Shown here in pieces: positions 41,332 to 50,948 of a stretch of 64,000 nucleotides of DNA. This DNA comes from an alpha proteobacterium SCGC AAA536-G10 (GTDB lineage Bacteria > Pseudomonadota > Alphaproteobacteria > Puniceispirillales > Marisalimonadaceae), in NCBI GenBank assembly GCA_000384615.1, contig ARQU01000001.1, forward strand, positions 242,245-306,244, written 5' to 3'. Positions within the stretch are counted from its first letter, which is position 1, and each line of letters starts with the position of its first letter. The notes below the pieces were generated by a model. That model was not told where the DNA came from. It saw only the letters and a list, made by a program, of their open reading frames with translations, and searched no databases. The position numbers and the translations under genes were made by a program.

Positions 41332-43539
41332 ATGATTAATAATGAATACATACCGATTACAAATGATCTAGTATTAATTGGTGGTGGTCATTCTCACTTA
41401 TCAGTAATTATGGAACTATCTAAGAAGCCATTAAAAGGTAATAGGATTACTCTAATTAGCAATGAAATCGATACACCTTATTCTGGAATGATCCCCGGTT
41501 TTATTGAAGGTATATATTCTTGGCGAGAGAGTCATATTGATTTATATAAACTTTGTACAAAGTTAAATATTCGTTTTATCCATTCTGAAGTAACTAAAAT
41601 TTCTGCCATCAATAAGGAAATTTATTTAAAAGGAAGGCCAAAATTAAAATTTGATGTGTTATCAATTAATTCTGGTATAGAAAGTAATTATAAAGAAATT
41701 GAAGGAGCACAAAGAAATTGTGTTCCAGTTAAACCTATTTCAAAATTAGCTAACAATTTTTTAAAAGAAATTAAAAATTTTAATTCTATTGCTTTTATAG
41801 GTGGTGGAGCGGGGTCTGTAGAATTAGCTCTGGCTCTAAAAAAACGGCTCAAGGACAGAATAAATAATTTTAAAATAACTATCGTTTCTGGAAAAAATGG
41901 AATTTTAAGTTCTTTCCCTGAGAAAACTAAGCAAATTTCCTTAAATGCTCTTAGAGCAGCTGATATCAAACTAATAAACAACAAAGAAGTCGTTAAAGTG
42001 AAAAAGGATATGTTAATAATGTCTGATGGATCTTTTTTAAATGTCGAAAAATCAATTTTATCTACAAATGCAATGGCACCTAAATGGATTGAAAAATCAG
42101 ATTTAAAATTAAATGAAGATAGTTTTATAGTCGTTAATGATGCATTTCAAACGAACCATAAATTTATATTTGCTGCAGGCGATATTGTTGATTTTAATGA
42201 AGAAAATTTAAAAAAAACTGGTGTTTTTGCCGTAAGGTCAGGAAAACCTTTGGCGAAAAGCATTAGAAACTATATTCTTAACCATAAAAATTTTACATAC
42301 AAATTTAATAAGCATTATCTTTCCTTGATAGGATTATCAAATGGTTTGGCAATAGCTAGCAAATATAATTTTTCATACTCTACGAAACTGAACTTTTATT
42401 TAAAAAAATATATTGATCAAAGATTTATTAAAAAATTTAATGAACTTAATCATAACCAAATTTCTAGAATAAAGAAAATTTTTGTAAGTTATATTTATAA
42501 AACTTTTAAAATAAATAATATTTATAAACACAACGATATTAACCAAATGCAATGTAAAGGTTGTGCCGCAAAAGTTCCACTCAATGCTCTTAAAAATACT
42601 TTGTCAAAAAAAATAATCTCAACTTCCGAAGACGCAACTCCTATAAATAATTATCCAAATTTATTTCAAAGTGTTGATATGATAAATGCAATTATATCTG
42701 ACCCTTATGTTTTAGGAAAAATTGCAGCAAATCATGCAATAAGTGATATTATTTCTGTAAATTCTAAAATAATTTCTACTATGATGATTTTACAATTACC
42801 TCCATCAAAATCTATTATCAATTCGAGAGATTTAGAACAAGTTTCATATGGAGCAAATAAGATCTTAAAGTCTTACAACTGTTCTATAGATGGCGGACAT
42901 ACAATGATTGGAAAAGATCAAGATCCAGTTATTGGATTTGCAATAACGGGTGAACAAAAAAAACCTTTAAATTTTAAAAATATAAATAGAAATATAAAAG
43001 TTAATGACATTTTGATTTTAACTAATAAAATTGGTACAGGTATTGTTTTTGCTGGAATTAATAATGATTTAATTGATAGTTATTTCCAAATTGAAGTTAT
43101 TAAGCAAATGGAAGACGGTAATATAGCTTTTGGAAATATTACTGAAAAATTAAAAATTTTATCTATGACTGACATAACAGGTTTTGGACTTGCCAATCAT
43201 CTTTTAAATTTAATTAAGAGAGATAATGGCAAAACTGGATTAACTATATTTCCTAAAAAGATACCAACATTTAAAGGTGTTGAGAAAGCTATAAAAAAAG
43301 GAGTGAAGTCATCACTATTTGATAATAATTATCTCATAGCTAAAGAGAATATTGTTTATAGTCGAAATGAAGATAGTATTGATGAAATACTATATGATCC
43401 TCAAACCGTGGGGGGCCTAGCTTTTATAATACCTAAAGAAGAAAAAGAAAAACAATTTCAACTCTTAAAGAAATATAAAATCAATTTTACTGAAATTGGT
43501 TATGTGAATGATTTAGAAAATAAAATTAAAATTTCATAA
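41332..43539 (+). CDS. selD: Selenide, water dikinase fused to pyridine-nucleotide-disulfide oxidoreductase
   Basis: The 735-residue protein is a natural fusion. Residues ~1-400 form an NDH-2-like FAD/NAD(P) oxidoreductase (LVLIGGGHSHLSVI near the N-terminus, FIGGGAGSVELALAL for NAD binding, FAAGDIVDF for FAD). Residues ~405-735 are SelD: the active-site pair is Cys411 and Lys414 in CKGCAAKVPL, followed by DGGHTMIGKDQDP. SelD makes selenophosphate from selenide and ATP. It is the Cys form, so no Sec recoding is needed. This fusion is known from cyanobacteria and some proteobacteria; the oxidoreductase may reduce a selenium or sulfur precursor (inference). mnmH follows by 5 bp. Confidence 0.95.
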   Translation: MINNEYIPITNDLVLIGGGHSHLSVIMELSKKPLKGNRITLISNEIDTPYSGMIPGFIEGIYSWRESHIDLYKLCTKLNIRFIHSEVTKISAINKEIYLKGRPKLKFDVLSINSGIESNYKEIEGAQRNCVPVKPISKLANNFLKEIKNFNSIAFIGGGAGSVELALALKKRLKDRINNFKITIVSGKNGILSSFPEKTKQISLNALRAADIKLINNKEVVKVKKDMLIMSDGSFLNVEKSILSTNAMAPKWIEKSDLKLNEDSFIVVNDAFQTNHKFIFAAGDIVDFNEENLKKTGVFAVRSGKPLAKSIRNYILNHKNFTYKFNKHYLSLIGLSNGLAIASKYNFSYSTKLNFYLKKYIDQRFIKKFNELNHNQISRIKKIFVSYIYKTFKINNIYKHNDINQMQCKGCAAKVPLNALKNTLSKKIISTSEDATPINNYPNLFQSVDMINAIISDPYVLGKIAANHAISDIISVNSKIISTMMILQLPPSKSIINSRDLEQVSYGANKILKSYNCSIDGGHTMIGKDQDPVIGFAITGEQKKPLNFKNINRNIKVNDILILTNKIGTGIVFAGINNDLIDSYFQIEVIKQMEDGNIAFGNITEKLKILSMTDITGFGLANHLLNLIKRDNGKTGLTIFPKKIPTFKGVEKAIKKGVKSSLFDNNYLIAKENIVYSRNEDSIDEILYDPQTVGGLAFIIPKEEKEKQFQLLKKYKINFTEIGYVNDLENKIKIS

Positions 43540-43544
43540 ATATT

Positions 43545-44591
43545 ATGCTTAAGAAATATAAAATAAAAAAAAATTGGGAATATAAAGATTTTGACACAAT
43601 AATTGACGTCAGATCTCCTTCTGAATTTGAAGAGGACCATATTGTTGGGGCTATAAACTGTCCAGTTTTATCCGACTTAGAAAGAGAGAAAGTTGGTACT
43701 ATTTACAAAAGAGAGAGTACTTTTAAAGCCAAAATAATTGGTTCTTCATTAACTGCAAGAAATATAGCTAAACATATTGAAGAAAGGTTTTCAGAATATA
43801 AAGGCTCCTGGCAACCTCTTGTTTATTGTTGGAGGGGTGGGCAAAGATCAAAAGCATTTGCAATTATTTTATCTGAAGTTGGCTGGAGAACTCAACAATT
43901 AGAAGGAGGCTATAAAGAATATAGAAATCATGTTCTTGAGTTTATTGATAATATAGGTTCTAAACTTAAAATAATTTTAATAAGTGGAAAAACTGGGTCG
44001 GCTAAAACAAAAATTTTACACAGTATAGCGCAACAAGGTGGTCAGATATTAGACCTAGAAGGACTAGCTAATCATAAAGGTTCTCTATTAGGAAAAATTC
44101 CAAATTTTAATCAACCTTCTCAAAAATTTTTTGAAAGTAAATTATATTATCAATTAAAAAAACTAAATCTAAGGAAACAAATTTTTGTAGAAGCCGAAAG
44201 TAGTAAAATAGGAAATATTCATATACCTAAAACTATTTGGGCTAAAATGATAGTTTCTCCAAGAATTGAAATAAAAGCAGATATTCATTTGAGGTCTAAT
44301 TTTCTTGTTAAAGACTATGAGTATATGTGCAAAAATCCAGAATTGATAAATCCAATAATATTTGGCTTGAGAAAAAGGTTAAGTAAAAAATTAGTAGATA
44401 GTTGGAAAGAATTAATAAACCAAAGAAAATGGCAAGAATTAACAACGAGCTTTTTGGAAAATCACTACGATCCCTCATATTCTTCAAATACGATTAAAAA
44501 TGATAGAAAGGTCATAAAGGAAATAAAAGCATTGTCATTTAGTTCTTCAGAAATCGCAAAAATTGCAAATTCTATAATCAAAGATATTTAG
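43545..44591 (+). CDS. mnmH: tRNA 2-selenouridine synthase MnmH (SelU)
   Basis: The 348-residue protein has an N-terminal rhodanese domain with catalytic Cys95 in VYCWRGGQRSKAF and a P-loop GKTGSAKT (residues 148-155), the diagnostic pair for MnmH. It replaces sulfur by selenium in 2-thiouridine at the wobble position of tRNA-Lys, Glu and Gln via a geranylated intermediate. It lies 5 bp after the selD fusion, which supplies selenophosphate. tRNA-Asn follows 88 bp downstream. Confidence 0.95.
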   Translation: MLKKYKIKKNWEYKDFDTIIDVRSPSEFEEDHIVGAINCPVLSDLEREKVGTIYKRESTFKAKIIGSSLTARNIAKHIEERFSEYKGSWQPLVYCWRGGQRSKAFAIILSEVGWRTQQLEGGYKEYRNHVLEFIDNIGSKLKIILISGKTGSAKTKILHSIAQQGGQILDLEGLANHKGSLLGKIPNFNQPSQKFFESKLYYQLKKLNLRKQIFVEAESSKIGNIHIPKTIWAKMIVSPRIEIKADIHLRSNFLVKDYEYMCKNPELINPIIFGLRKRLSKKLVDSWKELINQRKWQELTTSFLENHYDPSYSSNTIKNDRKVIKEIKALSFSSSEIAKIANSIIKDI

Positions 44592-44679
44592 TATTTTACT
44601 CTTTGTGTACTAGTATTAATTAGTTGCAATTTATATTATTTACATTAAAAACGTTTAATAAAGTGGCTATTAAAATTAT

Positions 44680-44754
44680 TCCCCGGTAGCTCAGCGGTAG
44701 AGCAGACGACTGTTAATCGTCTGGCCGGCGGTTCGAATCCGTCCCGGGGAGCCA
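44680..44754 (+). tRNA. tRNA-Asn (anticodon GTT)
   Basis: A 75-nt cloverleaf with acceptor TCCCCGG/CCGGGGA, D-stem GCTC/GAGC, anticodon loop CTGTTAA (anticodon GTT), T-loop TTCGAAT and encoded CCA. It is convergent with the membrane protein gene ending four bases later. Confidence 0.97.
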
Positions 44755-44758
44755 TCCT

Positions 44759-45196
44759 CTATAAAATATTTGTTGCAACTAAAGATATAAACACGTATCT
44801 CATTGTTTTCGCAAAAGAAACTATTAATATAAATGTATGAATTGGAACGCGAAAAATACCAGCAATTATTGTAAGTGGATCTCCAATTATAGGAACCCAA
44901 CTTAAAAACAATGTCCATTTTCCATATCTTAAAAACCATGAAGATGCTCTAGTTAATTGTGATTTATCTATAGGGAACCATTTCCTATCTTTTAGATTTG
45001 TAAGAAAATATCCTATATACCAATTTAAAATTGAACCTAAAATATTACCAATACTTGCAAAAAAAATAAGATCTATAATCGGATATTTCTTTAAAAAAAT
45101 AAATGCTGTTAATATTATCTCTGAATGACCCGGAAGTATGGTAGAGGAAAGGAAGGAAGATATAAAAAGACTAACATATACCTCAATAGCGTTCAT
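44759..45196 (-). CDS. YqaA-like (SNARE-associated/VTT-family) membrane protein
   Basis: The 145-residue protein has four hydrophobic segments and the family motif SASIGNILGS/NWYIGYF (here FFASIGNILGSILNWYIGYF, residues ~46-65), then RYGKWTLFLSWVPIIGDPLT, the re-entrant element of YqaA/DedA relatives. These proteins are thought to act in lipid or envelope homeostasis; the precise role is unknown. Its start overlaps the stop of the ABC-F gene by 4 bp. Confidence 0.85.
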   Translation of the reverse strand: MNAIEVYVSLFISSFLSSTILPGHSEIILTAFIFLKKYPIIDLIFFASIGNILGSILNWYIGYFLTNLKDRKWFPIDKSQLTRASSWFLRYGKWTLFLSWVPIIGDPLTIIAGIFRVPIHTFILIVSFAKTMRYVFISLVATNIL

Positions 45197-47052
45197 TTAC
45201 TTATTAACTCGATACTCTCAACTATTTTTTCCCAAACTTTTTCCTCTTCAGCTATCTTTAGTAACACTTTTTGGAGGTTAACGTTTACTTCTTGAGCGCG
45301 TTTTTGATTATTAGATGAATAAAAATTTTGATTTAACATTTCAATTTCTAATGTCTTTTTTTCTTTTTCAAATTCAAGTATTTTCTTTTCTGAATAAGTT
45401 AAACTCTTTTTTAAATCTGAAAGAGAGAAGTTTGGAATTGAAACATTTGAATTTTTGTTTTTTAAAATACTTTCTTGTTTTTTTTTCTTACTATTATTAT
45501 TTAATATCAATTTTCTATAATCATGAATATCACCAGAGAACTCAGATACATTTCCATCTTTAATAATTAAAAGTCTATCAACTAATCTTTCAACCAAAAA
45601 GGCGTCATGACTTACTAATATTAGGGAACCTTTATAATCATTTAATGCCATGATAAGAGCTTCTCTACTTTCTATATCGAGGTGATTAGTAGGTTCATCT
45701 AAAATTAATAAATCAGGTTTTTCAATTACAACTAGTAACATTAATAACCTTGCTTTTTGCCCACCAGATAACCTTCTGACTTCAAGATCCATTGTTTCAG
45801 AAGTAAACCCTGCTGAACCAAGCTTTGCTCTAATTTTAGAAGGAATTTCTTTATTTATTTTTAGATATAAATGTTGAAATGGTGTTTCGTTAGGTCTTAG
45901 CTCATCTAATTGATGTTGAGCAAAATATCCTATCTTTAATTTTTTAGGAATTAGTAAATGTCCTTTCATTACATTAATTTTTTTTGCAATAAGTTTAGAA
46001 AAAGTAGATTTTCCCTCTCCATTTACCCCTAACAACCCAATTCGATCATCAGGATTGATTTGTATATTAATGTTTTTTAAAACTTCTACCTGATTGTATC
46101 CAACAGATGCCTGATCAAGAGTAACTAATGGTGGAGCAAACTTAATAACATCTTCAAATTTAAACTTAGGAATTTTTTGATCTTCTTCTATAACAATAGG
46201 TTTCATCTTTTCTAAAATTTTAATTCTTGATTGAGCTTGTCTAGCTTTTGAAGCCTTTGCTTTAAATCGATCAACAAAGCTTTGTATATTTGCTCTTTGA
46301 ACGTCTTGTTTGTTTTTTTGAGAAATTTTCTGTTCTAGTTGACTTCTTCTTTCATTATCAAAAGTATCATAATTTCCAGTATAAAACTGAATTTTCTTAC
46401 TAGATAAATGTAAAATTCCACTTACAGATTTGTTGAGTAAATTTCTATCGTGAGAAATAACTAAAACTGTATTTTTAAATTTTTGTAAATAATTTTCTAA
46501 CCATGCAGTACCTTCAAAGTCTAAGTAATTTGTAGGTTCGTCCAATAATAACAAATCTGGATTTGAAAATAATACGCTTGCAAGTGCTACTCTCATTCGC
46601 CAACCACCAGAAAAACTTGAACATGGACTATGCTGATCAGTTTGACTAAAACCTAAACCACTTAAAATTGATGATGCTCTTGCTTCAGCCGAATAAGCAT
46701 CAATATCAGCTAATCTAGTATGTATATTAGCGATTTTATTTGGATCAGTTTCTATTTCTGATGCAGACAATAGTTTTGCCCTTTCAATGTCTGCTGCTAA
46801 TACTGTATCTATAAGTTTTTCTTCATTAGATGGTGCCTCTTGAGCAACTGCCCCAATTTTATAATTTCTAGGTACTTCAATAACACCTCCATCTAGAGTT
46901 ATTTCTCTAAGAATTAATTTAAATAGTGTTGTCTTCCCTACTCCGTTTCTTCCAACTATACCTACTTTATGACCAGTAGGAACAAAAGCTGATGTATCAT
47001 CAAAAAGAGAAACACCACCAATAGAAAAAGAAATATTTTTAAAATTTATCAT
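45193..47052 (-). CDS. ABC-F family ATPase (Uup/YheS-like)
   Basis: The 619-residue soluble protein has two ABC domains (Walker A GRNGVGKTT about residue 34; GVNGEGKST in the second), signatures FSGGWRMRVALA and LSGGQKARLLML, and no membrane segments. The linker between them (about 240-300, KQDVQRANIQSFVDRFKAKA) is the ribosome-interacting P-site tRNA motif of ABC-F translation factors. The C-terminal ~80 residues form a coiled coil. It probably acts on stalled or special translation states. Confidence 0.93.
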   Translation of the reverse strand: MINFKNISFSIGGVSLFDDTSAFVPTGHKVGIVGRNGVGKTTLFKLILREITLDGGVIEVPRNYKIGAVAQEAPSNEEKLIDTVLAADIERAKLLSASEIETDPNKIANIHTRLADIDAYSAEARASSILSGLGFSQTDQHSPCSSFSGGWRMRVALASVLFSNPDLLLLDEPTNYLDFEGTAWLENYLQKFKNTVLVISHDRNLLNKSVSGILHLSSKKIQFYTGNYDTFDNERRSQLEQKISQKNKQDVQRANIQSFVDRFKAKASKARQAQSRIKILEKMKPIVIEEDQKIPKFKFEDVIKFAPPLVTLDQASVGYNQVEVLKNINIQINPDDRIGLLGVNGEGKSTFSKLIAKKINVMKGHLLIPKKLKIGYFAQHQLDELRPNETPFQHLYLKINKEIPSKIRAKLGSAGFTSETMDLEVRRLSGGQKARLLMLLVVIEKPDLLILDEPTNHLDIESREALIMALNDYKGSLILVSHDAFLVERLVDRLLIIKDGNVSEFSGDIHDYRKLILNNNSKKKKQESILKNKNSNVSIPNFSLSDLKKSLTYSEKKILEFEKEKKTLEIEMLNQNFYSSNNQKRAQEVNVNLQKVLLKIAEEEKVWEKIVESIELISK

Positions 47053-47167
47053 TATTAATATTCTTTAATTAAAAGATTTAAGTTATTTTTTTGAAGCAAT
47101 TGTTATATTATGCTTAAGCATTATTTAATTTGTATATACAAAAACATATAATTAGTAAGTAAAATTT

Positions 47168-48175
47168 ATGAAAAAAAATATTAAAGAAGATTTCATTGAT
47201 ACTATAGGCAACACTCCACTAATAAAATTAAATAAAGCGAGTGAACTTACTGGTTGTAATATTTATGGAAAAGCAGAATTTCTTAATCCAGGCTCCTCTA
47301 TTAAAGATAGAGCTGCTAAAGGAATAGTACTAGACGCTATTAACAAAAAAGAGTTGCACCCTGGAGGTTTAATTGTTGAAGGCACGGCGGGAAATACTGG
47401 GATAGGTCTAGGTTTAGTAGGAAACTCTCTTGGCTATAAAACGTTAATTGTAATGCCTGAGACACAAAGCCAAGAGAAAAAAGATGCATTGAGATTAATT
47501 GGGTGTGAATTGAAATTGGTTCCTGCATTACCATATTCAAACCCTGGAAATTATATAAGACAATCACAACAAATTGCAGAAAATCTTGCAAAAACACATG
47601 ATTCTGGGGTTTTGTGGGCAAATCAATTTGACAATATCGCAAATCAAATATCTCATTATAATTCAACTGGTCCTGAGATATGGGATCAGACCAATGGTAA
47701 AATTGACGGTTTCACATGTGCTGTTGGAACAGGTGGAACTTTGTCAGGGACTGGTTTATTTTTAAAAGAAAAAAATAGAGAAATTAAAATAGCTTTGTCA
47801 GATCCATTTGGTTCAGGATTATTTAATCATTATCAAAAAGGTGAAATGAAGGCAGAAGGTAACTCAATAACTGAGGGAATTGGACAAGGAAGAGTCACAA
47901 AAAATTTAGAAAACTGTCCTGTAGATTTATCTTTTAGAATTAATGATAATGATGCACTTACAATTATTTTTGATTTACTAAAAGAGGAAGGAATTTTTCT
48001 TGGTGGTTCAAGTGGTATCAACGTAGCTGGAGCAATACAATTAGCTAAAGAGCTTGGACCTGGTAATACTATAGTAACTATACTATGTGACTCTGGTCAA
48101 AGGTACCAATCAAAAATATGGAATCCTGAATTTCTTAAATCAAAAGATTTGGTGGTCCCACATTGGCTTGAATAA
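47168..48175 (+). CDS. cysK: Cysteine synthase A
   Basis: The 335-residue PLP enzyme has IGNTPLIKLNKAS, the PLP lysine K46 in PGSSIKDRAAK, EGTAGNTGIGLGLVG and LGGSSGINVAGA. It makes cysteine from O-acetylserine and sulfide. Family length is normal. The sulfurtransferase gene follows by 11 bp, suggesting a sulfur-metabolism operon. Confidence 0.92.
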   Translation: MKKNIKEDFIDTIGNTPLIKLNKASELTGCNIYGKAEFLNPGSSIKDRAAKGIVLDAINKKELHPGGLIVEGTAGNTGIGLGLVGNSLGYKTLIVMPETQSQEKKDALRLIGCELKLVPALPYSNPGNYIRQSQQIAENLAKTHDSGVLWANQFDNIANQISHYNSTGPEIWDQTNGKIDGFTCAVGTGGTLSGTGLFLKEKNREIKIALSDPFGSGLFNHYQKGEMKAEGNSITEGIGQGRVTKNLENCPVDLSFRINDNDALTIIFDLLKEEGIFLGGSSGINVAGAIQLAKELGPGNTIVTILCDSGQRYQSKIWNPEFLKSKDLVVPHWLE

Positions 48176-48186
48176 AAGAGGCAAAA

Positions 48187-49053
48187 ATGAATCCAAAAAA
48201 TACAAATATATTTATAGAACCAAAAGAATTAATAAAGAAAATAAATGATAATCCAAATTTTCGTTATAAAATTCTTGATGCAACCTTTTATTTACCTAAT
48301 TCTGGGCTTGATGCAGAACAAGAGTTTAACGGTGAACACATAAAAAATTCAGTTTTTTTTGATATAAATAAAATTGCTGCATCAGATAATAGCTTGCCAC
48401 ATATGATTCCTTCAAAAAATGAATTCTCATTAATGATGCAAAAATTAGGTTTAAACAAGGATGATGTTATAATATTTTATGATAATTCTCCTTTTCTATC
48501 ATCCTCTCGGGGTTGGTTTTTATTTAGGTACTTTGGTCACAATGACATTTTAATTTTAAAAGGTGGACTTAAGAATTGGAAAAATTGTAATGGTGCTGTA
48601 TCAAGTAAAAAAACAAATCCAAAAAAGGGTAATTTTGAAGCCATTATAGAAAGAAAAGAACTTGTAGTTAATTTGAATCAAATGATCTTTGAATCAAAAA
48701 ATAATTCTAAGTTGATTTTAGATGCGAGGTCAGAAAAAAGATATTTGGGTGAAGCAAAAGAACCTAGACTTGGATTACCTTCAGGTCATATTCCCAATTC
48801 ACAAAGCATTCCAGCCTCAGATTTAATTTCAAGTAACGGTTACTTGAAATCATTAGAAGAATTAAACGAATTTTTTTTAGCTAAAAACATAGATAAAAAA
48901 AATGATATCATAGCTACATGTGGATCAGGAGTTTCTGCATGCGTTATATCAATAGCTTTATACTGTTTAGGTAAAGATGATGTCCCTATTTATGACGGTT
49001 CTTGGACAGAGTGGGCGTCATCTGGACAAGAGATCAGAACAAAAGCAAAATAA
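48187..49053 (+). CDS. sseA: Two-domain rhodanese (3-mercaptopyruvate/thiosulfate sulfurtransferase)
   Basis: The 288-residue protein has an inactive N-terminal rhodanese domain (to about 140) and an active C-terminal one with Cys245 in the loop CGSGVSA, the CGSG(V/I) type seen in mercaptopyruvate sulfurtransferases. Conserved blocks include ILDATFYLPN, FDINKIAASDNSLPHM and DARSEKRYLG. It moves sulfane sulfur to thiol acceptors. Located just after cysK. Confidence 0.9.
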   Translation: MNPKNTNIFIEPKELIKKINDNPNFRYKILDATFYLPNSGLDAEQEFNGEHIKNSVFFDINKIAASDNSLPHMIPSKNEFSLMMQKLGLNKDDVIIFYDNSPFLSSSRGWFLFRYFGHNDILILKGGLKNWKNCNGAVSSKKTNPKKGNFEAIIERKELVVNLNQMIFESKNNSKLILDARSEKRYLGEAKEPRLGLPSGHIPNSQSIPASDLISSNGYLKSLEELNEFFLAKNIDKKNDIIATCGSGVSACVISIALYCLGKDDVPIYDGSWTEWASSGQEIRTKAK

Positions 49054-49068
49054 ACTTACCAATAAAAT

Positions 49069-49830
49069 TTAGTGATTAAGTATTTGACTTAAAAATAACT
49101 TGGTTCTGTCATTTTTAGGATTATTAAAGAAATTTTTAGGATCGTTTTGCTCTATTATTTCTCCTTCATCCATAAAAATAACACTATCAGCAACTTTTTT
49201 TGCAAAACCCATTTCATGGGTAACGACTAGCATTGTCATTCCAGTTTCAGCGAGCTCTATCATTGTGTCTAAAACCTCTTTTATCATTTCAGGATCTAAA
49301 GCTGAGGTTGGTTCGTCAAAAAGCATAATTTTAGGTTGCATACATAATGATCTTGCTATGGCAACTCTTTGCTGTTGTCCACCAGATAATTGACCTGGAA
49401 ATTTTAAGGCTTGTTCTGGTATTTTAACGCGTGTTAATAGTTCCATTGCAAGTTCATTGGCTTCTTTTTTAGGAAGTCCTTTTACCCAAATTGGTGCTAA
49501 AGTACAGTTTTCAAGAACAGTTAAATGAGGAAAAAGATTAAATGATTGGAATACCATTCCAACGTCACTTCTTATTGATTCAAGATTTTTTAAGTCACCG
49601 GTAAGTTCAACGTCATTAACTATAATATCACCTTTTTGATGAACTTCTAGACGATTTATACATCTAATTAGTGTTGACTTACCAGAACCTGACGGACCGC
49701 ATATAACAATGCGTTCACCCTGTTTAACACCTAGAGAAATATTCTTTAAAACATGGAAGGTTCCAAACCATTTATGCATTTCTCTAATTTCAATAACTGA
49801 TTTAGATGAATTTTTTTTATTTGTTACCAT
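49069..49830 (-). CDS. aapP: General L-amino acid ABC transporter ATPase
   Basis: The 253-residue protein has [16 protein letters not shown], Walker [10 protein letters not shown], signature [15 protein letters not shown], Walker B MLFDEP and switch [10 protein letters not shown], the polar amino acid (PAAT) type. It is the last gene of aapJ-aapQ-aapM-aapP. It could also serve the ATPase-less amino-acid-type transporter at 58859-61023 (inference). Confidence 0.95.
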   Translation of the reverse strand: MVTNKKNSSKSVIEIREMHKWFGTFHVLKNISLGVKQGERIVICGPSGSGKSTLIRCINRLEVHQKGDIIVNDVELTGDLKNLESIRSDVGMVFQSFNLFPHLTVLENCTLAPIWVKGLPKKEANELAMELLTRVKIPEQALKFPGQLSGGQQQRVAIARSLCMQPKIMLFDEPTSALDPEMIKEVLDTMIELAETGMTMLVVTHEMGFAKKVADSVIFMDEGEIIEQNDPKNFFNNPKNDRTKLFLSQILNH

Positions 49831-49837
49831 TTTTTTC

Positions 49838-50947
49838 TCACTTATTTTCAGTATTTAATTTATTTTCTAGCCAGAGAGAATATCTAGACATAGCGAAGCA
49901 ACTTACAAAGAAGAATAATGCCACAAATAAATATGTTTCTGTAGATAAACCATTCCATTTTGTGTCAGCTAATGCGGCTCTTCCTATACCAAGAGGATCT
50001 AATAACCCTATCACCACAACAAGTGTTGTATCTTTATATAGCCCTATAAAAGTATTCATTATACCAGGGATTGAAATTTTTAGGGCTTGAGGAAGTGTTA
50101 TAAATCTAGTTGTTTGCCAATAATTCATACCTAGAGCGTCTGCTGCTTCGTATTGACCTTTTGGAATTGCTTGGATCCCTCCCCTAATAACTTCGGCAAT
50201 ATAGGCAGCTGAAAAAAAGGTAAACATGATGATAACCCTAACCAAGATACTAAAATTAGTGCCAGGGGGCATGAAATAGTTAAGCATTGAAGAAGCTACA
50301 AAAAGTAAGGTTATTAATGGGACACCTCTCATAAATTCTATGAAACAAACGCTTAATGTTCTAACCACAGTTAATTTAGATTGTCTGCCAAGAGCTAAAA
50401 GTATACCAATAGGCAGTGAACACACAATACCCGTAACTCCTAGAATAACAGTAAGCATAAACCCACCAAATAGACTATATTCAATCTTAGCAAGCCCAAA
50501 AAAACCGCCATTTATTAAAATAAAAGCAAAGAAAGGGTAAATTCCACTAAACCATAATAGCCATTTCCTTTTCGGTAAGTCTGGATATAATAACGGAGCA
50601 AAGGCGATAAACATTGTTAAAAATGAAATATTAATTCTCCACCTTTCTGCTTCAGGATAGAAGCCATAAACAAACTGTCCTACTCTTCTAGTTATAACTG
50701 CCCAACAGGCACCATCATTAATTTTTCTACATTCTATTTTTGAATCTGCATCAAATACAGCATCAAAAAGGAACCAACCAATTATTCCGTCTATTAAATA
50801 ATAAACCAGCACTACCGAAACAATTGTTAATAAAGTATTACTTATGGATGAAAACAAATTATTTCTAATCCAACCATAAAAGCCAACAGTCCCTGGTGGA
50901 GGTGGAAGATTTGGATATGAGCCTGGTTTATACATTTGAGTACTCAT
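49838..50947 (-). CDS. aapM: General L-amino acid ABC transporter permease AapM
   Basis: The 369-residue inner-membrane protein has a long N-terminal region with a periplasmic loop ([16 protein letters not shown]) and a C-terminal HisM-type core with the EAA loop [20 protein letters not shown]. The proline-rich start ([19 protein letters not shown]) and length are characteristic of AapM rather than simple HisM. Seven bp separate it from aapP and one base from aapQ. Confidence 0.94.
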   Translation of the reverse strand: MSTQMYKPGSYPNLPPPPGTVGFYGWIRNNLFSSISNTLLTIVSVVLVYYLIDGIIGWFLFDAVFDADSKIECRKINDGACWAVITRRVGQFVYGFYPEAERWRINISFLTMFIAFAPLLYPDLPKRKWLLWFSGIYPFFAFILINGGFFGLAKIEYSLFGGFMLTVILGVTGIVCSLPIGILLALGRQSKLTVVRTLSVCFIEFMRGVPLITLLFVASSMLNYFMPPGTNFSILVRVIIMFTFFSAAYIAEVIRGGIQAIPKGQYEAADALGMNYWQTTRFITLPQALKISIPGIMNTFIGLYKDTTLVVVIGLLDPLGIGRAALADTKWNGLSTETYLFVALFFFVSCFAMSRYSLWLENKLNTENK

Positions 50948-50948
50948 T

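Noticed and set aside
42559..42575. Selenocysteine codon in selD
   Set aside because: The active-site position is an ordinary TGT (Cys411), so no recoding is needed.
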